Assembly (NCBI GenBank): GCA_031374735.1
Contig: JANMGQ010000030.1
Coordinates: 1-64,000, forward strand
Direction: 5' to 3'
From: JABFRJ01 sp031374735
GTDB lineage: Bacteria; Pseudomonadota; Alphaproteobacteria; Rhizobiales; Hyphomicrobiaceae
Length of the DNA: 64,000 nt
The notes beneath the pieces are model-generated. The model did not search any database. It was not told the DNA's origin and saw only the letters and a list, made by a program, of their open reading frames with translations. Position numbers and translations under genes: made by a program. This document shows positions 28,103 through 36,922 of this stretch, piece by piece. Every line of letters begins with the position of its first letter. The stretch's first letter is position 1.

Positions 28103-31100
28103 ATGACGCGCCCTGCCCCCCAGATCGATCATCGCACGCTCCTCCGCTTCAGACCGACTGCCACAGCGCTGACCGCCGCATCCCTGTCGGTGCTCGCTTT
28201 GTTCGCTAGCTCCACTATCGCATCAGCCGCTCCGTTTGCGGACAAGCAGATGTCCGTCGCGGCCGCCGCATTCGCAGCAAGCCTGGCAAAAACGGCCGTT
28301 GCCCCGCCGAAAAAGACGGCCAAGGATCTGCGTGCCGAGGGCGACGCAGCGCTTATTGCCGATCCGCGCAAAGCAAGCGTCGCACTCCAGGTTGCTGTCG
28401 GCCTCGATCCCGCCGACGCCGCAGGGTGGTTGAACCTGGCAAAGGCGATGCTCGCGATCAAGCCGGAGACCATGCAAACCGGCGAGCAGACGAGCCTGCC
28501 GAGTCGAGCAGAGTCCGCAGCCTATCGGGCCTATGAACTGGCCAAAACGCCAGCGCTGAAAGCCGACGCGCTCATCGTGCTGACCGACGCCCTCACGCGC
28601 CAGTCACGCTATCGTATGGCGATCACGACAGCTCAGGCGGTCGTCGAGACGCGCAATACACCAGCCGCACGTGACACGCTGCAGAAGTTGCGCTCGGAAC
28701 ACGGCTTCCGCGTCACCGACATCAAGGTCGACACCAACGGCGCAACGCCGCGCGCCTGCATCCAGTTCTCGGAAGGGCTGCCGAACCATAAGCCAGTCGA
28801 CTGGTCATCGTTCGTGAAAGTCGACGGCCGCGATGCGCAATCCGTAACAGCCGAAGGCAAGCAGTTGTGCATCGACAATCTCGCGCACGGCCGCGAGTAC
28901 GCGGTGGTCGTGCGCGCGGGGCTGCCGTCCGTCTTCGATTTAGAGCCGCTGCAGAAAACGTCTGAGTTGACGGCCTACATCAAGGATCGCACGCCGGTCG
29001 TGCGCGCGTCGGGCAAGGCCTATGTGCTGCCGGCCAATGGCCAGCAGGGCATTCCGCTGACGACGATCAACGCGGCACTGGTCGGCGTCGAAGTGTATCG
29101 CGTCGGCGATCGCGGTCTCGTGCCGCTGATCCAGGCCAATGAGTTTGGCCGCGCTGTGCAGGCCTATGAGATTGGCAACATCAAGGAGCGCACAGGCCAG
29201 AAGGTCTACGAAGGTGAACTGATCGTGCCAGCGAAGTTGAACGAGGAAGTGACGTCCGCGTTCCCCGTGTCTGAAGCGCTGCCGAAACTACAGCCGGGCG
29301 CCTATCTGCTGACCGCGCACGTGCTGCCGAAAAAGGGCAATCGCGAGGATCGCCAGATCGCGAGCCAGTGGTTCATCGTCTCGGATATGGGCCTGACGAC
29401 ATACTCCGGTGAAGACGGCCTGCACACGTTCGTGCGCTCGCTGACGAACGCGGGGCCGCTCGCCGCCGCGACCGTAAAACTCGTCGCGCGCAACAACGAG
29501 ATCCTCGGCACAGCAACAACAGACGCTCGCGGCTACGCGCGTTTCGATGCCAAGCTGCACAAGGGCGAAGGCGGCCTGTCGCCGGCCATGGTCGTCGCGG
29601 AAACGGCAGCGGGTGACTACGCGTTTCTCGACGTGGCGCAAACGGCGTTCGATCTCACCGATCGCGGCGTGAAGGGCCGCAACGCTCCCGGCCCGATCGA
29701 TGGCTACGCCTACACCGATCGCGGTGTGTATCGCCCCGGCGAAACCGTGCATCTGGCCGCGCTCGTGCGTGATGCGGCTGTCGTCGCGGCGAACGTGCCC
29801 ATTACGATGATCGTGACACGGCCGGATGGCGTCGAACATCGCCGTCTCGTGCTTGAGGATCAGGGGCTCGGCGGGCGTGCGCATGCGCTCGCACTTGGCG
29901 GCAACGCCATGGGTGGCACGTGGCGCGTAAAGTTCTACACCGATCCAAAGGCCGATCCGATTTCGTCGGTCTCGTTCCTGGTCGAAGACTTCGTCCCGGA
30001 ACGGATGGATTTGAAATTGACGCCCGCGAGTGCAGCCGTGACGACGTCGGGTGCCGAGATCAAGATTGCCGGTACCTATCTCTACGGTCCGCCAGCTGCC
30101 AATCTCGCCGTCGAAGGCGAAGTGATCGTAAAGCCCGCAAAATCCGGTCTAGCTGCGTATCCCGGCTTCCAGTTTGGCCTCGCCGACGAGAAGACGGCGA
30201 CGGTGCGCGAAGCGCTCGCTGACCTAACCGACACGGCGGACGACGGCACATCGACCGTCAAGGTCACACTGCCGAAGCTGGAGAAGACAGCGCGTCCACT
30301 TGAAGCCGACGTGATCGTAAAACTGCGCGAAGTCAGCGGTCGCACGATCGAGCGGCGCGTGACCCTGCCAGTTGATCTCGCGCAGATGCGTATCGGCATC
30401 AAGCCGGCTTTCACCGACAATCAGGCGCGCGAGGGCGAGACGGAATCGTTCCAGCTGATCGTCCTCGATCAGACCGGCAAGAGTGTCAACGATAAGGGCC
30501 TCAAGTGGGAGCTGCTGCGCCTCGAACAGCGCTGGCAGTGGATGTCGAATGGCGGCAACACCGCTTACGAGATGCAGACGTACACGCGCCGCGTCACGTC
30601 CGGCGTCGTTGATGTGGCGGCCGACAAACGCGCTGAAATCGCGGCCAAGATCGACTGGGGTCGCTATCGCCTGGAGGTGAAGCGCGACGACGGCTCGGTG
30701 GTTTCGTCCTATGCGTTCAACGCCGGCTGGCATGCGGACGACGCTGCCGACAGCCCTGAAATGCTCGACATCGCCTTGGACAAGCCGACCTACAAGGCGG
30801 GCGACGTGGCGCGCCTAAAAGTGTCGTCGCGCTTCGCCGGCACAGCGCTTGTCAGCGTGCTCGGTGGCAAAGTGCACAGCTTTGCGGAAGCCGACATTGC
30901 CGCGGGTGGTGGCGAAGTGACGGTGCCCGTGTCGAAGGACTGGGGCGCGGGTGCCTATGTGACGGTGACGCTGTATCGCCCGCTCGATGGCGCGGCGAAA
31001 CGTATGCCGGGCCGAGCGATGGGTTTGCGGTGGCTCGCGGTTGATCAGGACACGCGCACGCTCGATGTGGCGATCCAAGTGCCTGACAAGGTGAAGCCCG

Positions 31101-33457
31101 GCAGTGCCATGATGGTGCCGGTGAAGCTCGCAGGGCTCGCCGCCGGAGAAGAGGCACGCGTCACGCTTTCCACCGTCGATATTGGCATTCTCAACCTGAC
31201 GCGCTTCGAGGCGCCGAAGCCGCAGGCGTGGTTCTATGGCCAGCGCAAGCTCGGCCTCGACATCCGCGATTACTACAGTCGCCTGATCGATGGCATGCGC
31301 GCCGAGAAGGGCCGCCTGCGTTCGGGCGGCGATATCAGCGTCGCTGGCAACGCCTCGCCGCCGACGGAAGCCACGCTGGCGCTGTTCTCGGGTATCGTGA
31401 AGGTGGATGCCAACGGCATCGCGCAGATCCCCGTACAATTGCCGGCGTTCAACGGCGCGGTGCGCATGTCCGCTGTCGCCTGGAGCCGCGACAAGGTTGG
31501 GTCGTCGTCGAAGGATATGCTCGTGCGCGACGCCGTTGCGTTGACGGTGACGGGGCCGCGCTTCCTGACGCTCGGCGATACGGCGCGTTTTTCGGTCGAT
31601 GTGCATAATGTTGAAGGTCCGGCTGCGGACTATAAGGTGACGGTGACGTTGAACCCCGTCGGCGGTCTGCCCGCGCAGACGCTGGCTGAGAAAACGTTGG
31701 CGCTGAAGGCCGGCGAGAAGAAGATCGACAGCTTACAGCTGAAGCCGACCGAACTCGGCCGCATGCCGCTCATGGTGACGACCGTCGGGCCGAACGGCAT
31801 CACCGTGCAGCGGCCGATGATGTTCGAGGTCAAGCCGCCGTCTGGCGACATCCGCCGCACGACGACGGTTCAGCTGTCTGCAAAAGACGGCAAACTCACG
31901 CTGTCTCAGGATCTGCTGCAGGATCTGATCCCGTCGTCGGCGAAGGCGACGCTGCACGTGGGGCCGATGGCGTCGCTCGACGTGGCGGGTATCCTGAACC
32001 AGCTCGATCGTTATCCGTATGGTTGCGCCGAGCAGACGACGAGCCGCGCCATGCCGCTGCTGTATGCCAACGACGTCGCGCGCCAGATCGGCATGAGTCA
32101 GGACGCCGAGTTGAAAGAGCGCTTGGCGCAAGCCGTCGAGCGCCTGTTCGAGATGCAGGACAGCTCCGGTGCGTTCGGCATCTGGGGACCGTCGGACGGC
32201 GATATGTGGCTGACGTCGTACGTCACAGATTTCCTGCTGCGGGCACGTGAAGCGAAAGTGGTCGTAGACGCGCGCAACTTAAAGCTCGCGCTCGACCGCT
32301 TGCAGAACTTCGTCGGCTTTGCGCAGGATTTCGACAAGGGCGGCGAGAGCCGCGCCTATGCGCTGTATGTGCTGGCACGTGGTGGGCGGGCACCGTCGGG
32401 TGAACTGCGCTACTTTGTTGACGCGCGCATGGATCGCTTCACGACGCCGCTGGCGCTGGCGCATCTTGGCGCAGCGGCCAGCCTGCTCGGCGACAAGGCG
32501 CGCGCAGAAACCGCGTTCGCCGCCGCGATGAAGGCGCTCGACAAGCCGGAGACGGATGCATTCCGCGCCGACTACGGCTCGAACCTGCGGGATCGCGCGG
32601 CGGTGATCACGCTTGCCAGCGAGACCAAGATGTCGGGCGGGCGTACGCCGCAGCTGATCGACGTGCTGGCGAAGGGGTATGCCAGCAAACCCTACACGTC
32701 GACGCAGGAACAGTCGTGGCTGCTACTCGCGGCGCGCGCACTCGGCGACGAAGCGAACGCGGCGAAACTCTCCGTCAATGGCACGGCGCATCAAGGCAAA
32801 CTGATCCGCGCGTTCTCGGCCAAGGACCTCGCGACGCCGATTGCGATCGTGAATGAAGCCGATACGGCAACGAGTGCTGTGATCTCCGTCATCGGCAATG
32901 CACTGACGCCAGAGCCGGCCGTGTCGAAAGGCTTCAAGATCACGCGCAGCTACTACACGCTCGATGGCAAGCAGATCGACTTGAAGAGCGCGAACGGCGG
33001 CACGTCCACAGTGAAGCAGAACGACCGCCTCGTGGTGGTCGTGAAGGTCGAGGCGGAGCAAGCGGGCGGGCGCATCATGCTGGTCGATCGCCTGCCGGCG
33101 GGCCTCGAAGTGGAGAACCCGCGCCTCGTCGACAGCGGCGACGTCAAATCGCTCGATTGGTTGAAAGCCGGCCGCAAACCGCAGCACACGGATTTCCGCG
33201 ACGACAAGGTGGTGGCCGCGTTCAACTTCTTCGCCAGCGAAGGCGGGCGTCGGAATCGCAATGCTGACGACGACACCGACGGCGACGACGACAACAAGGT
33301 CGCCAAAGGTCCGATCAAGGAAGCAACCGTCGCCTACATCGTGCGTGCGGTGACGCCGGGCTCGTTCGTGCATCCCGCCGCAACGGTCGAGGACATGTAC
33401 AAGCCCGACCGGCATGCACGGACAGCGACCGGTCGACTTGATGTTACGGGGAAGTGA
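28103..33457 (+). CDS. Bacterial alpha-2-macroglobulin
   Basis: A 1,784-residue periplasmic protease trap. After a signal peptide (SLSVLALFASSTIASA) come macroglobulin-type beta domains, with a bait-like region and the thioester domain: the thioester motif GCAEQ is intact, with cysteine C1308 and the glutamine two residues after Glu. The C-terminus has the usual receptor-binding-like region. Absence of a lipobox Cys after the signal means it is soluble rather than a lipoprotein, unlike E. coli YfhM. The pbpC gene follows within 130 bp, the conserved arrangement in which A2M is thought to defend the cell wall repaired by PbpC. The start at 28103 fits a GAGGG site. Confidence 0.92.
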   Translation: MTRPAPQIDHRTLLRFRPTATALTAASLSVLALFASSTIASAAPFADKQMSVAAAAFAASLAKTAVAPPKKTAKDLRAEGDAALIADPRKASVALQVAVGLDPADAAGWLNLAKAMLAIKPETMQTGEQTSLPSRAESAAYRAYELAKTPALKADALIVLTDALTRQSRYRMAITTAQAVVETRNTPAARDTLQKLRSEHGFRVTDIKVDTNGATPRACIQFSEGLPNHKPVDWSSFVKVDGRDAQSVTAEGKQLCIDNLAHGREYAVVVRAGLPSVFDLEPLQKTSELTAYIKDRTPVVRASGKAYVLPANGQQGIPLTTINAALVGVEVYRVGDRGLVPLIQANEFGRAVQAYEIGNIKERTGQKVYEGELIVPAKLNEEVTSAFPVSEALPKLQPGAYLLTAHVLPKKGNREDRQIASQWFIVSDMGLTTYSGEDGLHTFVRSLTNAGPLAAATVKLVARNNEILGTATTDARGYARFDAKLHKGEGGLSPAMVVAETAAGDYAFLDVAQTAFDLTDRGVKGRNAPGPIDGYAYTDRGVYRPGETVHLAALVRDAAVVAANVPITMIVTRPDGVEHRRLVLEDQGLGGRAHALALGGNAMGGTWRVKFYTDPKADPISSVSFLVEDFVPERMDLKLTPASAAVTTSGAEIKIAGTYLYGPPAANLAVEGEVIVKPAKSGLAAYPGFQFGLADEKTATVREALADLTDTADDGTSTVKVTLPKLEKTARPLEADVIVKLREVSGRTIERRVTLPVDLAQMRIGIKPAFTDNQAREGETESFQLIVLDQTGKSVNDKGLKWELLRLEQRWQWMSNGGNTAYEMQTYTRRVTSGVVDVAADKRAEIAAKIDWGRYRLEVKRDDGSVVSSYAFNAGWHADDAADSPEMLDIALDKPTYKAGDVARLKVSSRFAGTALVSVLGGKVHSFAEADIAAGGGEVTVPVSKDWGAGAYVTVTLYRPLDGAAKRMPGRAMGLRWLAVDQDTRTLDVAIQVPDKVKPGSAMMVPVKLAGLAAGEEARVTLSTVDIGILNLTRFEAPKPQAWFYGQRKLGLDIRDYYSRLIDGMRAEKGRLRSGGDISVAGNASPPTEATLALFSGIVKVDANGIAQIPVQLPAFNGAVRMSAVAWSRDKVGSSSKDMLVRDAVALTVTGPRFLTLGDTARFSVDVHNVEGPAADYKVTVTLNPVGGLPAQTLAEKTLALKAGEKKIDSLQLKPTELGRMPLMVTTVGPNGITVQRPMMFEVKPPSGDIRRTTTVQLSAKDGKLTLSQDLLQDLIPSSAKATLHVGPMASLDVAGILNQLDRYPYGCAEQTTSRAMPLLYANDVARQIGMSQDAELKERLAQAVERLFEMQDSSGAFGIWGPSDGDMWLTSYVTDFLLRAREAKVVVDARNLKLALDRLQNFVGFAQDFDKGGESRAYALYVLARGGRAPSGELRYFVDARMDRFTTPLALAHLGAAASLLGDKARAETAFAAAMKALDKPETDAFRADYGSNLRDRAAVITLASETKMSGGRTPQLIDVLAKGYASKPYTSTQEQSWLLLAARALGDEANAAKLSVNGTAHQGKLIRAFSAKDLATPIAIVNEADTATSAVISVIGNALTPEPAVSKGFKITRSYYTLDGKQIDLKSANGGTSTVKQNDRLVVVVKVEAEQAGGRIMLVDRLPAGLEVENPRLVDSGDVKSLDWLKAGRKPQHTDFRDDKVVAAFNFFASEGGRRNRNADDDTDGDDDNKVAKGPIKEATVAYIVRAVTPGSFVHPAATVEDMYKPDRHARTATGRLDVTGK

Positions 33458-33467
33458 GCCTTGCTTC

Positions 33468-33660
33468 CCCTCTCCCCCACTTTCGGGCGAGAGGGTGCCC
33501 GTCCGCGCGGATGCGCGAAACAGTCGGGGGCGAGTGAGGGCAGGCTCCGCACCGCCACACGCCGTTGAGAAACGAGACAATGCAATGAAAGTTGGAGCGA
33601 ACAGCTGCCCCTCATCCGGCCTTCGGCCACCTTCTCCCCCAGAAGTGGGGGAGAAGGGAA
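33468..33660. repeat. Palindromic repeats between the macroglobulin gene and pbpC, reaching into pbpC
   Basis: Two palindromic pieces: CCCTCTCCCCC-ACTTTCGGGCGAGAGGG at about 33472-33500, and CCTTCTCCCCC (33630-33640) facing GGGGGAGAAGG (33646-33656). The second belongs to a widespread Hyphomicrobiales repeat starting CCCCTCATCCGGCCTTCGG. If pbpC starts at 33585 this repeat is translated as its residues 7-26. Confidence 0.65.
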
Positions 33661-35726
33661 GATGGGTACGCGTCGTTGCTATCACCACCTGCATCGCAGC
33701 TCTCGCCGGCACACTTGCCATCGGCATCGAGACAAAGCGCATGGGCGCACCACCGTTTTCGCGGGCGGCGGATCAGTCCGTGATCGTTGTTGATCGCAAC
33801 GACAATCTGCTGCGCGCGTACACGACTCCGGATGGTCGCTGGCGGCTGCCCGCCACTGTTGCCGACGTCGATCCCATCTATGTGAAGATGCTGTTGGCCT
33901 TTGAAGATCGGCGGTTCTCGTCGCATCGCGGCGTCGATCCCGTTGGCTATGTGCGCATCGCGACGGAGGTGGCGCGCAAGGGCAAACTCATTTCAGGCGG
34001 CTCGACGCTGACCATGCAGGCGGCCCGATTGCTCGACGGCGAGCACGGCAAATCCGCCTACGGGAAGCTGCGCCAGATCATTCGCGCCGTGCAGCTTGAG
34101 AGCCGGCTCAGCAAGACCGAGATCCTGAACTTGTATCTGCGGCTGGCGCCATTCGGCGGCAATATCGAGGGCGTGCGTGCGGCATCGCTGATGTATTTCG
34201 GCAAGGAGCCGCGGCGTCTGTCGCATGCGGAGGCGGCGTTGCTCGTGGCGCTGCCGCAATCGCCGAACGCGCGCCGGCCTGATCGCCATGCGGCCGCGGC
34301 AAAGGTCGCGCGCGATCGCGTGCTCGCGACTGCTGTCGAGAAAGGCGTGATCACGCGTGAAGAAGCGCAACGCGCGACGATCGAGGCCGTGCCGACTGAG
34401 CGCCACGCGCCGCCGCAGCTTGCCCCACACCTGTCAGACTCCGAGATCGCGCGCGACCAGACGCGCCTCGTGCATCGCACGACCATTGATGTGCGCATGC
34501 AGACGTCGCTGGAGGCGCTGGCGCGGGAGTACGTGAAGACGCTCGGCAACGGGCTCTCGACGGCGATCATCGCGGTCGATCACGCGAGCGGCGAGGTGCG
34601 CGCGCATGTCGGCTCGTCGGGCTATCTCGATGAGGACAGGCAGGGCGCGGTCGACATGCTGCGCGCGGTGCGGTCTCCGGGATCAACGCTGAAACCGCTC
34701 GTTTACGGCCTCGCATTTGACGCCGGTATCGCGCACCCAGAAACGTTGATCGAGGATCGGCCGGCGCGCTTTGGCACCTATGTGCCGAAAAACTTCGACC
34801 ACGAATTTCAAGGCACGATTACCATCCGCGAGGCGCTGGCGAAGTCGCTCAATATTCCGGCCGTGCGGGTGCTCGATGCCGTCGGGCCGGCGAAGTTCTA
34901 CGGCCGCATGACGGCCATTGGCCTTGAGCCGCAGCTGCCGAAGGACGCAGAACCGTCACTCGCCATCGCGCTTGGCGGCCTCGGCCTGACGCCACGCGAT
35001 CTGGCGCAGTTGTATGCGACGCTCGCTCGCGGTGGTGCGCCCGTAACGTTGTCGCATCGGCGCGATGACGCCGCACGCGAGATGCGCAACACGCGCCTGA
35101 TGTCGGAGGTTGCGGCGTTCTACGTGCGCGACATCCTGAAGAATGCGCCGCCGCCCGCGAACGCCAAGCCCGGCCAGATCGCCTACAAGACGGGCACATC
35201 GTACGGCTATCGCGATGCGTGGTCGGCAGGCTTCGACGGACGCACGACCATCGTCGTGTGGGTCGGCCGTCCCGATGGCGCACCAGTTGCTGGCATCAAC
35301 GGACGGCAGACAGCCGCGCCACTTCTGTTCGATGCGTTCCAGCGCATCGCCGAACGCCGAACGCCATTTGCAGCGCCGCCGCACGGCGTGCTGCGCGCAA
35401 CCAACATCGATCTGCCGGCAACGCTGCGCCGTTTCCGCGATACCGATGCCGATCTGCAGACAACGACCTTCCGCGAGCCGCCGGTGGCGATCGCGTTTCC
35501 GCCTGATCGTTCGGAGATCGAGGCGGAGCCGAGCGATGGCGAGCCCGTGATTGTGCGTGCCGAAGGCGGCACGCTGCCGCTGACGTGGCTCGTCGATGGC
35601 AAGCCGGTTGAGAGTAACCCGCTCAAGCGCGAGGCTGTGCTCGATGGTCTCGGACGCGGCTTCATCAAGCTGTCGGTCATCGACGCGAAAGGGCGCACAG
35701 ATCGTGTGACTGTGCGCCTGAAGTAG
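33585..35726 (+). CDS. pbpC: Penicillin-binding protein 1C
   Basis: A bifunctional peptidoglycan glycosyltransferase/transpeptidase of about 713 residues. One membrane helix (VVAITTCIAALAGTLAIGI) leads to the GT51 domain with catalytic EDRRF and GGSTLTMQ motifs, then the transpeptidase domain with SxxK as STLK in PGSTLKP, SLN as SxN and KTGTS as the KTG motif. A C-terminal BiPBP_C-like domain follows, as in PbpC. The start is uncertain: ATG 33585 puts the palindromic repeat in the coding sequence (CPSSGLRPPSPPEVGEKG); an in-frame GTG at 33645 would exclude nearly all of it. It is paired with the alpha-2-macroglobulin gene upstream. Confidence 0.85.
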   Translation: MKVGANSCPSSGLRPPSPPEVGEKGRWVRVVAITTCIAALAGTLAIGIETKRMGAPPFSRAADQSVIVVDRNDNLLRAYTTPDGRWRLPATVADVDPIYVKMLLAFEDRRFSSHRGVDPVGYVRIATEVARKGKLISGGSTLTMQAARLLDGEHGKSAYGKLRQIIRAVQLESRLSKTEILNLYLRLAPFGGNIEGVRAASLMYFGKEPRRLSHAEAALLVALPQSPNARRPDRHAAAAKVARDRVLATAVEKGVITREEAQRATIEAVPTERHAPPQLAPHLSDSEIARDQTRLVHRTTIDVRMQTSLEALAREYVKTLGNGLSTAIIAVDHASGEVRAHVGSSGYLDEDRQGAVDMLRAVRSPGSTLKPLVYGLAFDAGIAHPETLIEDRPARFGTYVPKNFDHEFQGTITIREALAKSLNIPAVRVLDAVGPAKFYGRMTAIGLEPQLPKDAEPSLAIALGGLGLTPRDLAQLYATLARGGAPVTLSHRRDDAAREMRNTRLMSEVAAFYVRDILKNAPPPANAKPGQIAYKTGTSYGYRDAWSAGFDGRTTIVVWVGRPDGAPVAGINGRQTAAPLLFDAFQRIAERRTPFAAPPHGVLRATNIDLPATLRRFRDTDADLQTTTFREPPVAIAFPPDRSEIEAEPSDGEPVIVRAEGGTLPLTWLVDGKPVESNPLKREAVLDGLGRGFIKLSVIDAKGRTDRVTVRLK

Positions 35727-35771
35727 CTCTGTATCCTTGCGGCGAGGAGCGGCAAGCGCCGTGAGGCGTTA

Positions 35772-36922
35772 AATTCGGATAATGCCTTTCCACGACCTGT
35801 AGGATGCGATCAATTTCGTGCGAGGATCGTCTGTATCGTGATAGGTCCCGTTGCCATGGCGCGGGCGATGACGCCGAGGGCGTTGCGGGCGGGGCTGAGG
35901 CTCTTGCGGTTGAAGCGGTAGATGAACTCGTCGAGATAGGCCGGCAGATGCCGCCCGACGCCCCCGTGGTAGGTGCCGCCGAGCGTGCGCTTGAGCAGCG
36001 TGAACAGCAGGTGCACCGCCGGCAGGTGCTCGTGGGCCGCGCCGTCGGCGCGCGACACGACGATGCGCTTGTGCGTGCGGCCGCGGCTGCCTTTCAGATA
36101 GGCCTTCCAGCCGTCGGTCGAGATCGCGGCGTCGCTGGCGACAGCCGCGTCGATGAAGGAACCGAGCGCCTCGGCCGAGGCGTCGTCGACGATGCCGAGG
36201 CGGGCACGCGCGAGACAGCGGCGGCGCACCGTCGGATCGGCGGCGAGGCGGGCTGCCAGCGCCTGCGCCTTGGCCAGCGCGGCCCCGCGCAACGCCTCCC
36301 TGTCGGGCGCCGCGACAGGCACGTGGCGGACCTCAACTGCGCCTGCCACAAGGGTTTTTCCGCCGGCTCCCCGGCCACGCTTGCCGGGCTCGGGCCCACC
36401 GAGCAGCGTTTCGTCGACTTCGACCGGCCCGGCCAACCGGGCACCGCGAACGCTCATGGCAAGACGCAGCTTGTGCAACCAAGTCCACGCCGTCTGGTCG
36501 CTCTTGAAGCCCATGTGGCGTTTCAGTTCGAGGGCTGACAATCCGCCCTTGCTGGCGAGAAAAAAGTAGATGGCACGGAACCAATATCGCAACGGCGATT
36601 TGGTCTGCTCGAAGATCGTACCGGCGAGCAGAGCCTGCCGCGTGCCGCAGGCAGCACAGTCGTAGGCGAGGCGTGTCTCCAGGCGATAGCAGCGCCGTCC
36701 CCCGCACGGGCAACGGAAGCCGTCGGGCCATCGCAGCGTGAACAGATAATCCCGACATTGATCATCGCCGCCGAAGCGATCGAGGAAGGCGTTCAGGTCG
36801 GTCGCCAAGTCACTTGAGAACATGGCCGCGCGCTCCACACAAGGCACCGCATGTTCGCTATATGTTCAAAGCCAAGTTGGCAAGACGTTCCTACACGTCG
36901 TGGAAGGGCATTTAAGCGAATT
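35772..36922. mobile_element. IS1595-family insertion sequence
   Basis: A transposase gene bounded by imperfect terminal inverted repeats of about 34 bp: left end at 35772-35804 and right end at about 36889-36922. Aligned, they share the core TTCCACGAC-TGTAGGA and the sequence AATTCG near the outer tip, with a one-base indel. The exact ends and target duplication are not resolvable; both outer edges carry AATTC. The element abuts, and its right end lies within, the reading frame of the beta-barrel protein starting at 36851. Confidence 0.75.
35810..36823 (-). CDS. IS1595 family transposase
   Basis: A 337-residue transposase of the ISXO2/IS1595 type, intact. The N-terminal zinc ribbon has CPCGG and later CAACG, and the DDE-type catalytic core has VEVDETLLGG, STDGWKAY and the C-terminal LKRTLGGTYHGG / LDEFIYRFNRK segments characteristic of the family. 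The start at 36823 has a GGAG site about 9 nt upstream; a GTG at 36847 is an alternative. An apparently intact frame with recognisable ends suggests the element may still be active. Confidence 0.9.
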   Translation of the reverse strand: MFSSDLATDLNAFLDRFGGDDQCRDYLFTLRWPDGFRCPCGGRRCYRLETRLAYDCAACGTRQALLAGTIFEQTKSPLRYWFRAIYFFLASKGGLSALELKRHMGFKSDQTAWTWLHKLRLAMSVRGARLAGPVEVDETLLGGPEPGKRGRGAGGKTLVAGAVEVRHVPVAAPDREALRGAALAKAQALAARLAADPTVRRRCLARARLGIVDDASAEALGSFIDAAVASDAAISTDGWKAYLKGSRGRTHKRIVVSRADGAAHEHLPAVHLLFTLLKRTLGGTYHGGVGRHLPAYLDEFIYRFNRKSLSPARNALGVIARAMATGPITIQTILARN

